From Acidaminobacter hydrogenoformans DSM 2784 (GTDB taxonomy: Bacteria > Bacillota > Clostridia > Peptostreptococcales > Acidaminobacteraceae), in contig NZ_FMWL01000004.1 in the NCBI RefSeq assembly GCF_900103005.1, positions 62,001-126,000 on the forward strand: a stretch of 64,000 bases of DNA, written 5' to 3'. Made by a program: the position numbers and the translations under genes. Below, one piece after another: positions 32,696 through 40,859 of this stretch. Each line of letters starts with the position of its first letter. The first letter of the stretch is position 1. The notes beneath the pieces were generated by a model that made no database searches, was not told the DNA's origin, and saw only the letters and a list, made by a program, of their open reading frames with translations.

Positions 32696-33187
32696 ATGAC
32701 TTATCATATAGACAAAATGAAACCAGAGGATTGGCCACAAGTTGCTGAGATTTATCAGGAGGGCATTGACACTGGGATCGCGACTTTTGTTTCTCAAATT
32801 CCCACTTGGGAGGAATGGGACAGGGAGCATATTGAAGCCTGCCGACTGGTAGCGCGTCAGGGGGAGGAAGTGCTGGGCTGGACGGCGTTGATTCAAACTT
32901 CTGACAGGGACAGCTATGCCGGCGTCGCGGAGCTTAGCATTTATGTGTCCCCAAAAAGCAAAGGCCTCGGAGTCGGAACTGCGCTGCTGAATACCTTGAT
33001 TGAAGCATCTGAAGCCGAAGGCTACTGGACGCTTTGGGCGGGTATTTTGATAGAAAACGAAGCGAGCCAAAAACTTCATCTAAAGTGTGGTTTCAGAGAA
33101 GTAGGCGTTCGATGGCGACTGGGCAGGATGGAAGACGGTTCTTTTCATGATGTGGTGTTGATGGAGCGACGGAGTGAAAGGTATTAA
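32696..33187 (+). CDS. Phosphinothricin-type N-acetyltransferase
   Basis: A 163-residue GNAT enzyme of the Pat/Bar group. It starts YHIDKMKPEDWPQVAEIYQEGIDTGIATF, followed by ELSIYVSPKSKGLGVGTALLNTLIEASEAEG with the acetyl-CoA loop (K/Q-x-x-G-x-G). The C-terminal part, LHLKCGFREVGVRWRLGRMEDGSFHDVVLM, is typical of this group. Relatives acetylate phosphinothricin, methionine sulfoximine or other amino acids; in non-producers the natural role is usually unknown. AAGGAGG precedes the ATG. It lies just before the sigma-54 regulator. Confidence 0.87.
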   Translation: MTYHIDKMKPEDWPQVAEIYQEGIDTGIATFVSQIPTWEEWDREHIEACRLVARQGEEVLGWTALIQTSDRDSYAGVAELSIYVSPKSKGLGVGTALLNTLIEASEAEGYWTLWAGILIENEASQKLHLKCGFREVGVRWRLGRMEDGSFHDVVLMERRSERY

Positions 33188-33322
33188 CGACTCGGGCGGA
33201 ATCAAACTCACTTCCTGGATAATATGGTCATAAAGAAAACAAAAACTTCAAAGGACTTTATGGGTAAGCATAGAACTCTATTTGCAGCAGAGAAAATGAC
33301 ATTTGAGTAAAGGTGTGATGCC

Positions 33323-35179
33323 ATGAGACCAAGGATGACGCTTATTGCGCCCAATGAAGATATTTATAAAGTCGGTGTTCAAGTCGTTGAAGAGGAAGGC
33401 TTTAACTGCGAAGTGATCATAGGTAATTTGGCCCTTGGCGCTCAGCTGGCAAAAGCTTCAGCAGATGAGGGTTCTGAGGTGATTATCAGCCGTGGGGGCA
33501 CCTATCTTGACATATGCCAAATGGTGGACCCTGTTCCGTGTGTGCCCATTGATGTGTCTACGGTGGACTTGCTGAGAGCCATACATATAGCCGCCAAAGA
33601 GGATCACAGAATTGGTGTAGTGGGCTATGCCAACACCATTTATGATGCGGCATCTCTCGGAGAATGGCTTGATTATGAAATTCTTGAGATTCTGGTTACA
33701 GACCCGGAGCGTTTATATCAGCAGCTTAAGCACGCAGCAATAGATGGCCTCAAAGTGATAGTGGGAGATACAATCTCAGTCAAGGTCGCTTTGGAAATTG
33801 GACTTCGCGGCATATTGATCTCTTCTGGCAAGCGGGCAGTTTACGAAGCACTTGTACGCGCGGAGAATATTGCGCTTGTCAGAAAAAAAGACGCCTTGAG
33901 TAAGGCCAGAATAGAAACCATAATGAACTCAGTTGAAGAAGGCATTCTTGCAACGGACCACGAAGGAACGGTGACGCATTGCAATCAGGTGGCTGTTGAA
34001 TTTTTTGGATTGTCTGGTGGGACTTTGGTTGGCCATGTCATACAGGAGTGGCTGCCTGATTATAATGGCTCAGAAGAAATTATAACGCTCTCTGGCGGAC
34101 AGTATCTGGTGACGACACGCCAGATGGGATTTGACGGCAGCCTTGAAGAAGGGTATGTCATTGTTATGAAGGCCCTTCGTGCCATACAGGAGACTGAGAC
34201 GTTGGTCCGCAAAAAGCTTCACAGGCAGGGTTTGGTTGCAAAGCACACCATTGAGGACATTGTTGGGACCAGTAACGCGATTAAAGCTGTCAAATCACAG
34301 CTCGCTAAAATAAGTGAAACCACTGCTACTGTATTAATCATTGGACAAACGGGCGTCGGTAAAGAAATGATCGCGCAAAGCATCCACAATCTCAGCGGCA
34401 GAAGGGACCGTCCCTTTGTCGCGGTCAATTGCGCCGCTTTTTCGGAAACCCTCTTGGAAAGCGAGCTGTTTGGCTATGTGGAAGGCAGCTTTACGGACGC
34501 GAGGAAAAGCGGCAAACAAGGATTGTTTGAGCTGGCCCACAGAGGCACCATTTTCCTGGATGAAATCAGTGAGATGAGCCTGTCTGTTCAGGCAAAGGTC
34601 CTGAGAGTCATGCAGGAGCGGGAGGTCATGCGACTAGGTGATGACAGGATCATTCCTGTAGATATACGCATCATTGCAGCGACCAACGAAGATTTGTGGA
34701 AAGCCGTAGAAAAAAAGAAATTCCGGGAAGATCTGTTCTACAGGGTCAATGTGCTCCGCCTTGAAATCCCAACTTTGGCTGAACGCAGGGAAGACCTGCC
34801 TGTCCTGGCGGCTTATTATTTGAGGACCCACGCGCCGCTGATCAAATTGGAGCCTTTTGGTTTTGAAAGTTTAAAACACTATGATTGGCCGGGAAATGTC
34901 CGTCAACTTTTTAATTTTATTCAGCAAATGATAGTATACAGCGAAGGAAATCTCATCCGTAAATCGATTGTAGACGCTCAGATTGATAAGCTTATTAAAA
35001 CCCAGTCCCACAGTCCAGGCAATCTTCACTTCAGAGCTTCCCTTTCGGATGAAATGATATTGGAGACATTGTCTGAATGTAGTGGAAATCAAACCATGGC
35101 AGCTGAGCATTTAGGCGTGGACCGGACCACTTTGTGGCGGCGGCTTAAAAAAATCAATAAAAGGAATGAACGTCAATAG
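33323..35179 (+). CDS. Sigma-54-dependent activator with PrpR_N and PAS domains
   Basis: A 618-residue enhancer-binding protein. Residues about 5-185 form a PrpR_N sensor (RPRMTLIAPNEDIYKVGVQV), 195-290 a PAS domain and 313-550 the AAA+ ATPase. That ATPase has Walker A GQTGVGKE (341-348), Walker B TIFLDE (409-414) and WPGNVRQL (522-529). A Fis-type helix-turn-helix follows at 577-610. The sigma-54 contact loop, usually GAFTGA, reads GSFTDA at 388-393, with Asp where Gly is normal. The protein should open the -24/-12 promoter at 35306 in response to a small ligand, likely a sugar-acid metabolite. Tandem palindromes just after its stop are probable binding sites. A GTG-free ATG start at 33323 is used. 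Confidence 0.92.
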   Translation: MRPRMTLIAPNEDIYKVGVQVVEEEGFNCEVIIGNLALGAQLAKASADEGSEVIISRGGTYLDICQMVDPVPCVPIDVSTVDLLRAIHIAAKEDHRIGVVGYANTIYDAASLGEWLDYEILEILVTDPERLYQQLKHAAIDGLKVIVGDTISVKVALEIGLRGILISSGKRAVYEALVRAENIALVRKKDALSKARIETIMNSVEEGILATDHEGTVTHCNQVAVEFFGLSGGTLVGHVIQEWLPDYNGSEEIITLSGGQYLVTTRQMGFDGSLEEGYVIVMKALRAIQETETLVRKKLHRQGLVAKHTIEDIVGTSNAIKAVKSQLAKISETTATVLIIGQTGVGKEMIAQSIHNLSGRRDRPFVAVNCAAFSETLLESELFGYVEGSFTDARKSGKQGLFELAHRGTIFLDEISEMSLSVQAKVLRVMQEREVMRLGDDRIIPVDIRIIAATNEDLWKAVEKKKFREDLFYRVNVLRLEIPTLAERREDLPVLAAYYLRTHAPLIKLEPFGFESLKHYDWPGNVRQLFNFIQQMIVYSEGNLIRKSIVDAQIDKLIKTQSHSPGNLHFRASLSDEMILETLSECSGNQTMAAEHLGVDRTTLWRRLKKINKRNERQ

Positions 35180-35188
35180 GATTAAGTG

Positions 35189-35233
35189 TTGCAACGTTGC
35201 AAATGCAACGTTGCATTTTTATTGCGCAACAAT
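35189..35233 (+). promoter_or_regulatory. Tandem palindromes, probable activator sites and hairpin
   Basis: TTGCAACGTTGCAA (35189-35202) and ATGCAACGTTGCAT (35203-35216) are adjacent perfect palindromes sharing TGCAACGTTGCA. A third partial site, TTGCGCAA, lies at 35222-35229. They start about 115 bases before the -24 element, a normal distance for an enhancer site. The two copies can also pair with each other as a hairpin followed by TTTTT, so the same DNA may terminate the regulator transcript. Confidence 0.7.
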
Positions 35234-35305
35234 TCGAAATATTATGAAAAATTACAAGCGGCAGTTAGAGCAAGGCATACAAGTAAAATGCCTGCTGAAA
35301 TTTAA

Positions 35306-35321
35306 TTGGCACAAACCTTGC
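35306..35321 (+). promoter_or_regulatory. Sigma-54 (-24/-12) promoter
   Basis: TTGGCACAAACCTTGC fits the sigma-54 consensus TGGCAC-N5-TTGC exactly, with GG and GC ten bases apart in the right register. It lies 48 bases before the kinase gene and after the sigma-54 activator gene, so it almost certainly drives the catabolic operon. Confidence 0.88.
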
Positions 35322-35368
35322 GTTATTAGAATGCAACAAAGAGTGTCCCTGAAGGAGGGATTGCAGAA

Positions 35369-36655
35369 ATGAGTATAGCAATTATTGGCGACGACCTGAG
35401 TGGTTCAAATGACACAGCCGTGTATTTCAGCAAATATGGTTTTTCCAGCTGTGTTTTGAATTATCCTGAAGGGTTCCAGTTAGAGTCAGGTTTTTGTGAT
35501 GTATTGGCTATTTCGACAAATACCCGGGAGTCTGTCCCTCAGGAGGCAGCAGAGGTCGCAAAAGAGGTATCCACTTACTTGCTTCAGTTGGGCATAGACA
35601 ACATTTACAAAAAAATAGATTCCACGTTTCGCGGCAACATAGGCGCGGAAGTTGAGTCAATAATGGAAACTATTGGTATTCCATTGGCTTTAATTTGTCC
35701 GACCTTTCCAAATCTGCAGCGTACGGTTCACAGCGGGTCTCTCTACATAGACGGTATTTTGCTTGAGGAAACGCCTTTTGCTCAGGATCCGGGCTGCCCT
35801 GTCCGGGAATCGTATCTGCCTGAGCTTCTAAAGAAACAGACTTCGTTAAATGTCTCACTGCTTGATTTGAATACTGTTCGAAAAGGTGTTGAGGCCGTCA
35901 CAGAGGCCTTGCTGCGCTTTGCTGGAAATGGTAAATGCATGGTTGTCGCAGACGCCGTTACCAATGAAGACCTTGAAGTCCTTATCTCAGTCAATCGGGC
36001 GCTGCTGCCGCCTATGCTGTTTTGTGGCTCGGCAGGGATGTCCAGTGTCATGCTCTCCAGCAGCAAAGTTTTTACGCAGCCAAAGGCACCGCCGGTCATG
36101 ATCATAGTGGGCAGCGTCCACCCCCATAACCGCCGATTGATGGATGCCGCCACAAGCGCACAAGCCGCAGGGGAGGTTTTCCTTGATCCAGATTGCATGC
36201 AGGATCCGGACATGATTGCGAAAGCTCTCGAAAAGGCTGAAACCCTCCTGAGGGAAAATAAGAACATCATCCTTCACACCTATCAATGCGCAGAGGCGAG
36301 AAAGGCAAGCCGTGATCGCGCGAGACGTGATATATCAGAGGAACGTGAGCTCCCGGCCAATATTGGCAAAGGACTTCAGAACTTTGCTGCAGCGCTGTTA
36401 AAACATCATCTCTTTTCTGGAATTATTGTCACCGGAGGCTCCACAGCACTGTATATTCTCAGAGGGATAGAAGGTGCCGGCGTCAAGATGGTTGAAGAGA
36501 TGGAGGTGGGACTTCCTTACGGTACAGTCATTGGCGGCCCGTTGAATGGGCTTGGCATCATAACCAAAGCCGGTGGGTTTGGCACGGAAGGCGCGTTTAT
36601 TGAAGGGATTGCCTATTTGAAAAACAAGTACTTAAAAGAAAGAGGTACCGAATGA
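35369..36655 (+). CDS. Four-carbon acid sugar kinase family (DUF1537)
   Basis: A 428-residue kinase of the DUF1537 family (OtnK/DtnK), which phosphorylates C4 sugar acids such as threonate or 3-keto forms. The N-terminal acid-binding domain shows GDDLSGSNDTAVYF (residues 7-20) and KKIDSTFRGNIGAEV, the substrate-contact motif. The C-terminal ATP domain shows IVTGGSTALYILRG and GLPYGTVIGGPLNGLGIITKAGGFG. GGAGGGA precedes the ATG. The stop overlaps the PdxA2-like gene by four bases (ATGA). Kinase plus PdxA2 is the known route that turns D-threonate or erythronate into dihydroxyacetone phosphate, which supports the call. Confidence 0.88.
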   Translation: MSIAIIGDDLSGSNDTAVYFSKYGFSSCVLNYPEGFQLESGFCDVLAISTNTRESVPQEAAEVAKEVSTYLLQLGIDNIYKKIDSTFRGNIGAEVESIMETIGIPLALICPTFPNLQRTVHSGSLYIDGILLEETPFAQDPGCPVRESYLPELLKKQTSLNVSLLDLNTVRKGVEAVTEALLRFAGNGKCMVVADAVTNEDLEVLISVNRALLPPMLFCGSAGMSSVMLSSSKVFTQPKAPPVMIIVGSVHPHNRRLMDAATSAQAAGEVFLDPDCMQDPDMIAKALEKAETLLRENKNIILHTYQCAEARKASRDRARRDISEERELPANIGKGLQNFAAALLKHHLFSGIIVTGGSTALYILRGIEGAGVKMVEEMEVGLPYGTVIGGPLNGLGIITKAGGFGTEGAFIEGIAYLKNKYLKERGTE

Positions 36656-37677
36656 AACCAAGACCTATACTTGCCCTCACTATGGGAGACCCTTGTGGCG
36701 TAGGCGCAGAAATAGCGGTAAAGGCTTTGGCGAACAAGGCTTTCTATGACCAGGCGCGGCCGCTGGTCATTGGTGACCTGACAAGGCTTGAGTATTGTTT
36801 TAAATTCGTTGAGCTTCCCTTGAAATTAAATGTGATCCGCTCACCGGAAGAGGGCCGTTTCGAATTTGGCACCATTGATGTCCTTCACATGGAGGTGCCA
36901 GGTGTCTCCTCCCTTGGGTACGGCAAAGTAGACGCCGTCGCAGGTGAAGCGGCTGTCACTTATGTCCTGAAAGGCATAGAGCTCGCAAAAGCCAGGGAAG
37001 TAGACGCCGTTGTAACGGGGCCTCTCAACAAAGAAGCCATCCATCTTGCAGGACATCATTTTCCGGGACATACGGAAATTTTCGCTCAAATGACGGATAC
37101 CGAAGATTATGCCATGATGCTGTTCGCTGACGGACTCCACACCATCCACGTCAGTACGCACTGCTCACTCAGGCAAGCGTGTGACCGGGCAACCCAAAAG
37201 AGGGTTGGCGTCGTCATACGGTTGGCTAAAGAGGTCATTGAACTGAGCGGTTTAGAAAACAAAAAAATAGCTGTTGCCGGGCTAAATCCACACAGCGGGG
37301 AAAATGGCGCTTTCGGTACAGAAGAAATCCAGGAAATTATTCCCGCCATTGAAGCGGCAAGAATTGAAGATCCAGCTACCACAATTATTGGTCCTGTTCC
37401 TCCGGACAGTCTGTTTGTCAGGGCAAAGGCCGGAGAATATCAAGTTATGGTGGTCATGTACCATGACCAAGGTCACATCCCAATGAAAATCATCAACTTT
37501 GATGAGGGTGTCAATGTGACACTTGGACTCCCCATCATCCGCACTTCGGTTGATCATGGGACGGCCTTTGGCAGGGCTGGACAGGGCAGAGCATCTGCAA
37601 ACAGCATGGAAGCCGCCATGCGACTTGCCATCACTATGGCAGAAAATAAATTTTATAATTCCGGGGGTGATCTTTAG
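36652..37677 (+). CDS. pdxA2: PdxA2-type 4-phospho-threonate/erythronate dehydrogenase
   Basis: A 341-residue NAD-dependent, metal-binding dehydrogenase of the PdxA family. It starts PILALTMGDPCGVGAEIAVKAL, with ligand region TGPLNKEAIHLAGHHFPGHTE and the three metal histidines in VSTHCSL, GLNPHSGE and YHDQGHIP. True PdxA makes vitamin B6; paralogues next to DUF1537 kinases (PdxA2) oxidise 4-phospho-threonate or -erythronate and decarboxylate it to dihydroxyacetone phosphate. The ATGA overlap with the kinase favours the second role. No other pyridoxine genes are near. Confidence 0.88.
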   Translation: MKPRPILALTMGDPCGVGAEIAVKALANKAFYDQARPLVIGDLTRLEYCFKFVELPLKLNVIRSPEEGRFEFGTIDVLHMEVPGVSSLGYGKVDAVAGEAAVTYVLKGIELAKAREVDAVVTGPLNKEAIHLAGHHFPGHTEIFAQMTDTEDYAMMLFADGLHTIHVSTHCSLRQACDRATQKRVGVVIRLAKEVIELSGLENKKIAVAGLNPHSGENGAFGTEEIQEIIPAIEAARIEDPATTIIGPVPPDSLFVRAKAGEYQVMVVMYHDQGHIPMKIINFDEGVNVTLGLPIIRTSVDHGTAFGRAGQGRASANSMEAAMRLAITMAENKFYNSGGDL

Positions 37678-37730
37678 CTATTGGAATTTTACGTATGGTC
37701 CAGATTTATACTAAAAAGGAGGCAATATTG

Positions 37731-38768
37731 ATGAAATTCAAGCAAATCCTGATGTTAATGCTGGCCGCGATCCTAATGTTCTCAATGGCTGCGTGCTCAC
37801 CTGAGCCAGCGGCGCCTGCTGAAACTCCTGCAGAAACGCCTGCGGAAACACCTGCAGAGCCTGAAAGCAACTATCCTGAAAAACCAATCACAGTTCTTCA
37901 GGGCTTTAAAGCCGGCGGCGGCAGTGATGCTTTGGCACAACTGACACAGCCTTTCCTTACAGAAATCCTTGGCCAGTCTTTTGTCAACCAGTATATTCCG
38001 GGTGCGACGGGCGCTATAGCGTGGACACAACTGGCAAAACAAACGGATGCTGACGGCTATACCATCAGTATCACCAATACACCTATGCTTCAAACCAACT
38101 ACATCATGAACTCAGACATTACTTACAATATTGACGAGCTCACACCAATTGCCAACGTCGTCACAGATCCTGGGATTATTGTCGTAGGCAAGGACAGTAA
38201 GTATAAAACTGCTGAAGAGCTTATTGCAGCAGCTGAAGCCAATCCGGACACTATTACCGTTGGCAACTCCGGTGTTGGCGGCGACGATTTCTTTACCGTC
38301 TTGATGTTCCAAAAAATGTCCGGCATCCGTTTCAACATGATCCCATTTGAAGGTGACGGACCTTCCTGGCAGGCCGCTGCAGGCGGTAAAATTGACGCTT
38401 CCTTCAATAACCTTGGCATCACATTCCCACAAATTGAAGCAGGTACCTTGATTCCTCTCGCAATTTTCTCTGAAGAACGCAACCCGGCTATACCTGATGT
38501 TCCAACACTCAAAGAGCTTGGCTATGATGTCGTTAACGGGTCTTCACGCGGATACAGCGCACCGGCAGGCATCCCTGAGGATGTCAGACTGGCGCTGATC
38601 GCCGCATTCGAAGAAATGGCGAAAGACCCTGATTTCCTTAAAGCCGCGGATGATCGTGCGCTTCCAGTCGACATTAAGGTTGGAGATGACTACATGGCCT
38701 ACCTGGAAGAGCAAGAGGCAGTCTTTACAGAAATTTGGGAAGAAGTTAAAGGGGAATACGCTCAGTAA
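37731..38768 (+). CDS. tctC: TTT transporter binding lipoprotein, TctC/Bug type
   Basis: A 345-residue binding protein of the tripartite tricarboxylate transporter. The signal MKFKQILMLMLAAILMFSMAAC is a lipobox start. A PAETPAETPAETPAEP linker follows, then NYPEKPITVLQGFKAGGGSDALAQ, the first Bug-domain strand and helix with the carboxylate-binding loop. Later come YIPGATGAIAWTQLAKQ and TVGNSGVGGDDFFT. It captures an organic acid, here probably a sugar acid, and delivers it to TctAB. AAGGAGGC is well placed for the ATG at 37731. A 15-base-pair hairpin lies between it and tctB. Confidence 0.92.
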   Translation: MKFKQILMLMLAAILMFSMAACSPEPAAPAETPAETPAETPAEPESNYPEKPITVLQGFKAGGGSDALAQLTQPFLTEILGQSFVNQYIPGATGAIAWTQLAKQTDADGYTISITNTPMLQTNYIMNSDITYNIDELTPIANVVTDPGIIVVGKDSKYKTAEELIAAAEANPDTITVGNSGVGGDDFFTVLMFQKMSGIRFNMIPFEGDGPSWQAAAGGKIDASFNNLGITFPQIEAGTLIPLAIFSEERNPAIPDVPTLKELGYDVVNGSSRGYSAPAGIPEDVRLALIAAFEEMAKDPDFLKAADDRALPVDIKVGDDYMAYLEEQEAVFTEIWEEVKGEYAQ

Positions 38769-38784
38769 TTCAGGCAATTCTGCT

Positions 38785-38818
38785 GCAGACGGGGCTGACA
38801 CGCGTCAGTCCTGTCTGC
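38785..38818 (+). other. Stem-loop between tctC and tctB
   Basis: GCAGACGGGGCTGAC (38785-38799) pairs with GTCAGTCCTGTCTGC (38804-38818) with two G-U pairs and a four-base ACGC loop. There is no T run, so it is better read as an mRNA stabiliser that raises the binding protein level, like the hairpin after dctP at 7618. Confidence 0.65.
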
Positions 38819-38866
38819 AACTCATGTCGACTGAAGTACTCGGGCGTTTCAGGGGGTTGAAGCGTG

Positions 38867-39322
38867 ATGAAAAGGACAACTAAAATTGCTATAGCCTCAA
38901 CATGTACCATTATATTTGCCATTGTATTTTACATACAAACTTTCAAAATGTCGAAAACCTCGTACCAATTACCGAGAATACTGATTGGTATTATTGTCCT
39001 GCTTTCTATAGCGATGTATCTGGAGGCCTACTTCAAGGCAAAGAAAGAAGCCGCGAAAGGTCTCGTCCATGAAGATGAAAACAATGAAAAGCTTCATTAT
39101 GATAGAATTATCGTCTTTATCCTTGCCATTGCTGCCTATATTTTTTCGATCAAGATTTTAGGTTATTTTATTGTGACGCCAATTTTTATCGTTGGGATCT
39201 TCATGTATCTCAAAGCACTGAGACTTAGGACGGCCTTAATTATTGCTGCATTTTTTACAATCTTTGTCTACTTGCTCTTTATCCGGTTCCTTCACTTGCC
39301 TATTCCAATCACAATGTTTTAA
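38867..39322 (+). CDS. tctB: TTT transporter small membrane subunit, TctB type
   Basis: A protein of about 151 residues with four membrane segments (about residues 8-26, 36-54, 80-100 and 110-145) and the TctB pattern of a short hydrophilic loop between the second and third (FKAKKEAAKGLVHEDENNEK). AGGGGG lies upstream; both GTG 38864 and ATG 38867 fit it, and the choice changes one residue. It is a helper of TctA. Sequence conservation in this subunit is low, so its identity rests on topology and its place between tctC and tctA. Confidence 0.85.
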   Translation: MKRTTKIAIASTCTIIFAIVFYIQTFKMSKTSYQLPRILIGIIVLLSIAMYLEAYFKAKKEAAKGLVHEDENNEKLHYDRIIVFILAIAAYIFSIKILGYFIVTPIFIVGIFMYLKALRLRTALIIAAFFTIFVYLLFIRFLHLPIPITMF

Positions 39323-39334
39323 GGGGGTGCCAGC

Positions 39335-40840
39335 GTGTTCGATTATCTTGAAATTGGTTTAACGAATGTCCTGACCTTAACAAACCTTCTGGCAATCTCC
39401 TTCGGAACAGCTCTGGGTCTCTTTGTTGGTGCTATGCCAGGATTGTCAGCAACCATGGCGATTGCCATATTGCTCCCACTGACGTTTAATATGCCGCCCG
39501 CGACAGGTTTAAGCATGTTGGCCTCTCTCTATATGGGCGCCATGTATGGCGGATCCATTGCGGCTATTCTAATTAGAACACCTGGTACGCCGGCTGCCGC
39601 AGCGACTGTTCTTGACGGCTATCCAATGGCGCAGCAAGGCAGAGCAGGCAAGGCGCTGGGGGTTTCGCTTTTTGCTTCCTTGATTGGTGGGGTTCTTAGC
39701 TCAATCGCCTTATTGACCATAGCCCCTATCCTTGGAAGTGTAGCCCTTCAGTTTGGTCCAGTTGAGCTTTTCGCGGTTGCGGTCCTGGGCATTACGATCA
39801 TAGGATCGCTCTCACAAGGTTCGGCGGTAAAGGGTTTGCTGTCTGGTGTGGTTGGGTTGCTGCTGGCTACAGTCGGTATGGATCCGATTACCGGGAGTGC
39901 CAGATTTACCTTTGGCATCCTCAATCTTTACTCCGGCGTATCTTTCACGGTGGCACTAATTGGATTATTTTCGATTCCTCAGGCCATTCGACTGATTGAG
40001 AAAGATGATGCCGTCCAGAAAAGAATTAATTCATTCAAGGATAAAATGCTGCCGACGTTGGCAGAGATTAGACAGATTATTGTGACCGTTCTACGTTCCA
40101 GCCTAATAGGTATCTTCACGGGGATTATCCCTGGCACGGGCGGAGATACAGCTTGCTGGTTTGGATATAATGAAGCAAAACGGTTTTCAAAGAATAAAGA
40201 TAATTTTGGCAAAGGCGACATTGAAGGTGTCGCTGCATCTGAAGCCGCAAATAACGCAGTCGTTGGCGGCGCGTTGATTCCAACATTGACCCTTGGGATA
40301 CCGGGGAGCTCTGCGACTGCTATCTTGATGGGCGCACTGATGGTTCACGGCATTATGCCAGGACCAACACTGATGACAGAATATGCGGATGTCACTTATA
40401 CACTGATCTGGGCTCTGTTATTCTCAAACTTCTTCATGTTTTTCGAGGGGTTGATGTTTACAAGGGCTGCCATTCATGTGACACGTGTGCCTAATAAAGT
40501 CCTGTCACCAATCATCATAATTCTTTGCGTCATTGGCTCGTTCGCCATCAACAATAGCTTCTTTGATGTTTACATGATGCTGATCTTTGGTCTTTTAGGC
40601 TACTTTATGGACAAGATTGGCGTCCCTACCGCACCTATGGTCGTGGGCCTGATCCTCGGTCAAATGCTCAATGTCAGCTTGCATCAATCCTTGATGATCA
40701 GCGGCGGCAGCTGGATGATATTCTTCAGCAACCCAATTTCCACTGTCCTCCTTATCATAGCAGCCATATCAGTTTTCCAGGCAACACCGCTTTCAGATCG
40801 GTTGTTTAATGCTATCAAATCTGCAATGTCCAAATCCTAA
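39335..40840 (+). CDS. tctA: TTT transporter large permease, TctA type
   Basis: A 501-residue membrane channel with about twelve helices. Family signatures are GTALGLFVGAMPGLSATMAIAILLPLTF, YMGAMYGGSIAAILIRTPGTPAAAATVLDGYPMA and the second-half GIIPGTGGDTACWFGYNEAKRFSK, with LTLGIPGSSATAILMGALMVHGIMPGP. The paired PG-loops bind the transported acid. It uses a proton or sodium gradient with TctC. It starts at a GTG after AAGGGGGTG. The end is followed within 20 bases by the alcohol dehydrogenase gene. Confidence 0.93.
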   Translation: MFDYLEIGLTNVLTLTNLLAISFGTALGLFVGAMPGLSATMAIAILLPLTFNMPPATGLSMLASLYMGAMYGGSIAAILIRTPGTPAAAATVLDGYPMAQQGRAGKALGVSLFASLIGGVLSSIALLTIAPILGSVALQFGPVELFAVAVLGITIIGSLSQGSAVKGLLSGVVGLLLATVGMDPITGSARFTFGILNLYSGVSFTVALIGLFSIPQAIRLIEKDDAVQKRINSFKDKMLPTLAEIRQIIVTVLRSSLIGIFTGIIPGTGGDTACWFGYNEAKRFSKNKDNFGKGDIEGVAASEAANNAVVGGALIPTLTLGIPGSSATAILMGALMVHGIMPGPTLMTEYADVTYTLIWALLFSNFFMFFEGLMFTRAAIHVTRVPNKVLSPIIIILCVIGSFAINNSFFDVYMMLIFGLLGYFMDKIGVPTAPMVVGLILGQMLNVSLHQSLMISGGSWMIFFSNPISTVLLIIAAISVFQATPLSDRLFNAIKSAMSKS

Positions 40841-40859
40841 AAACATAAGGAGTGGTCTC

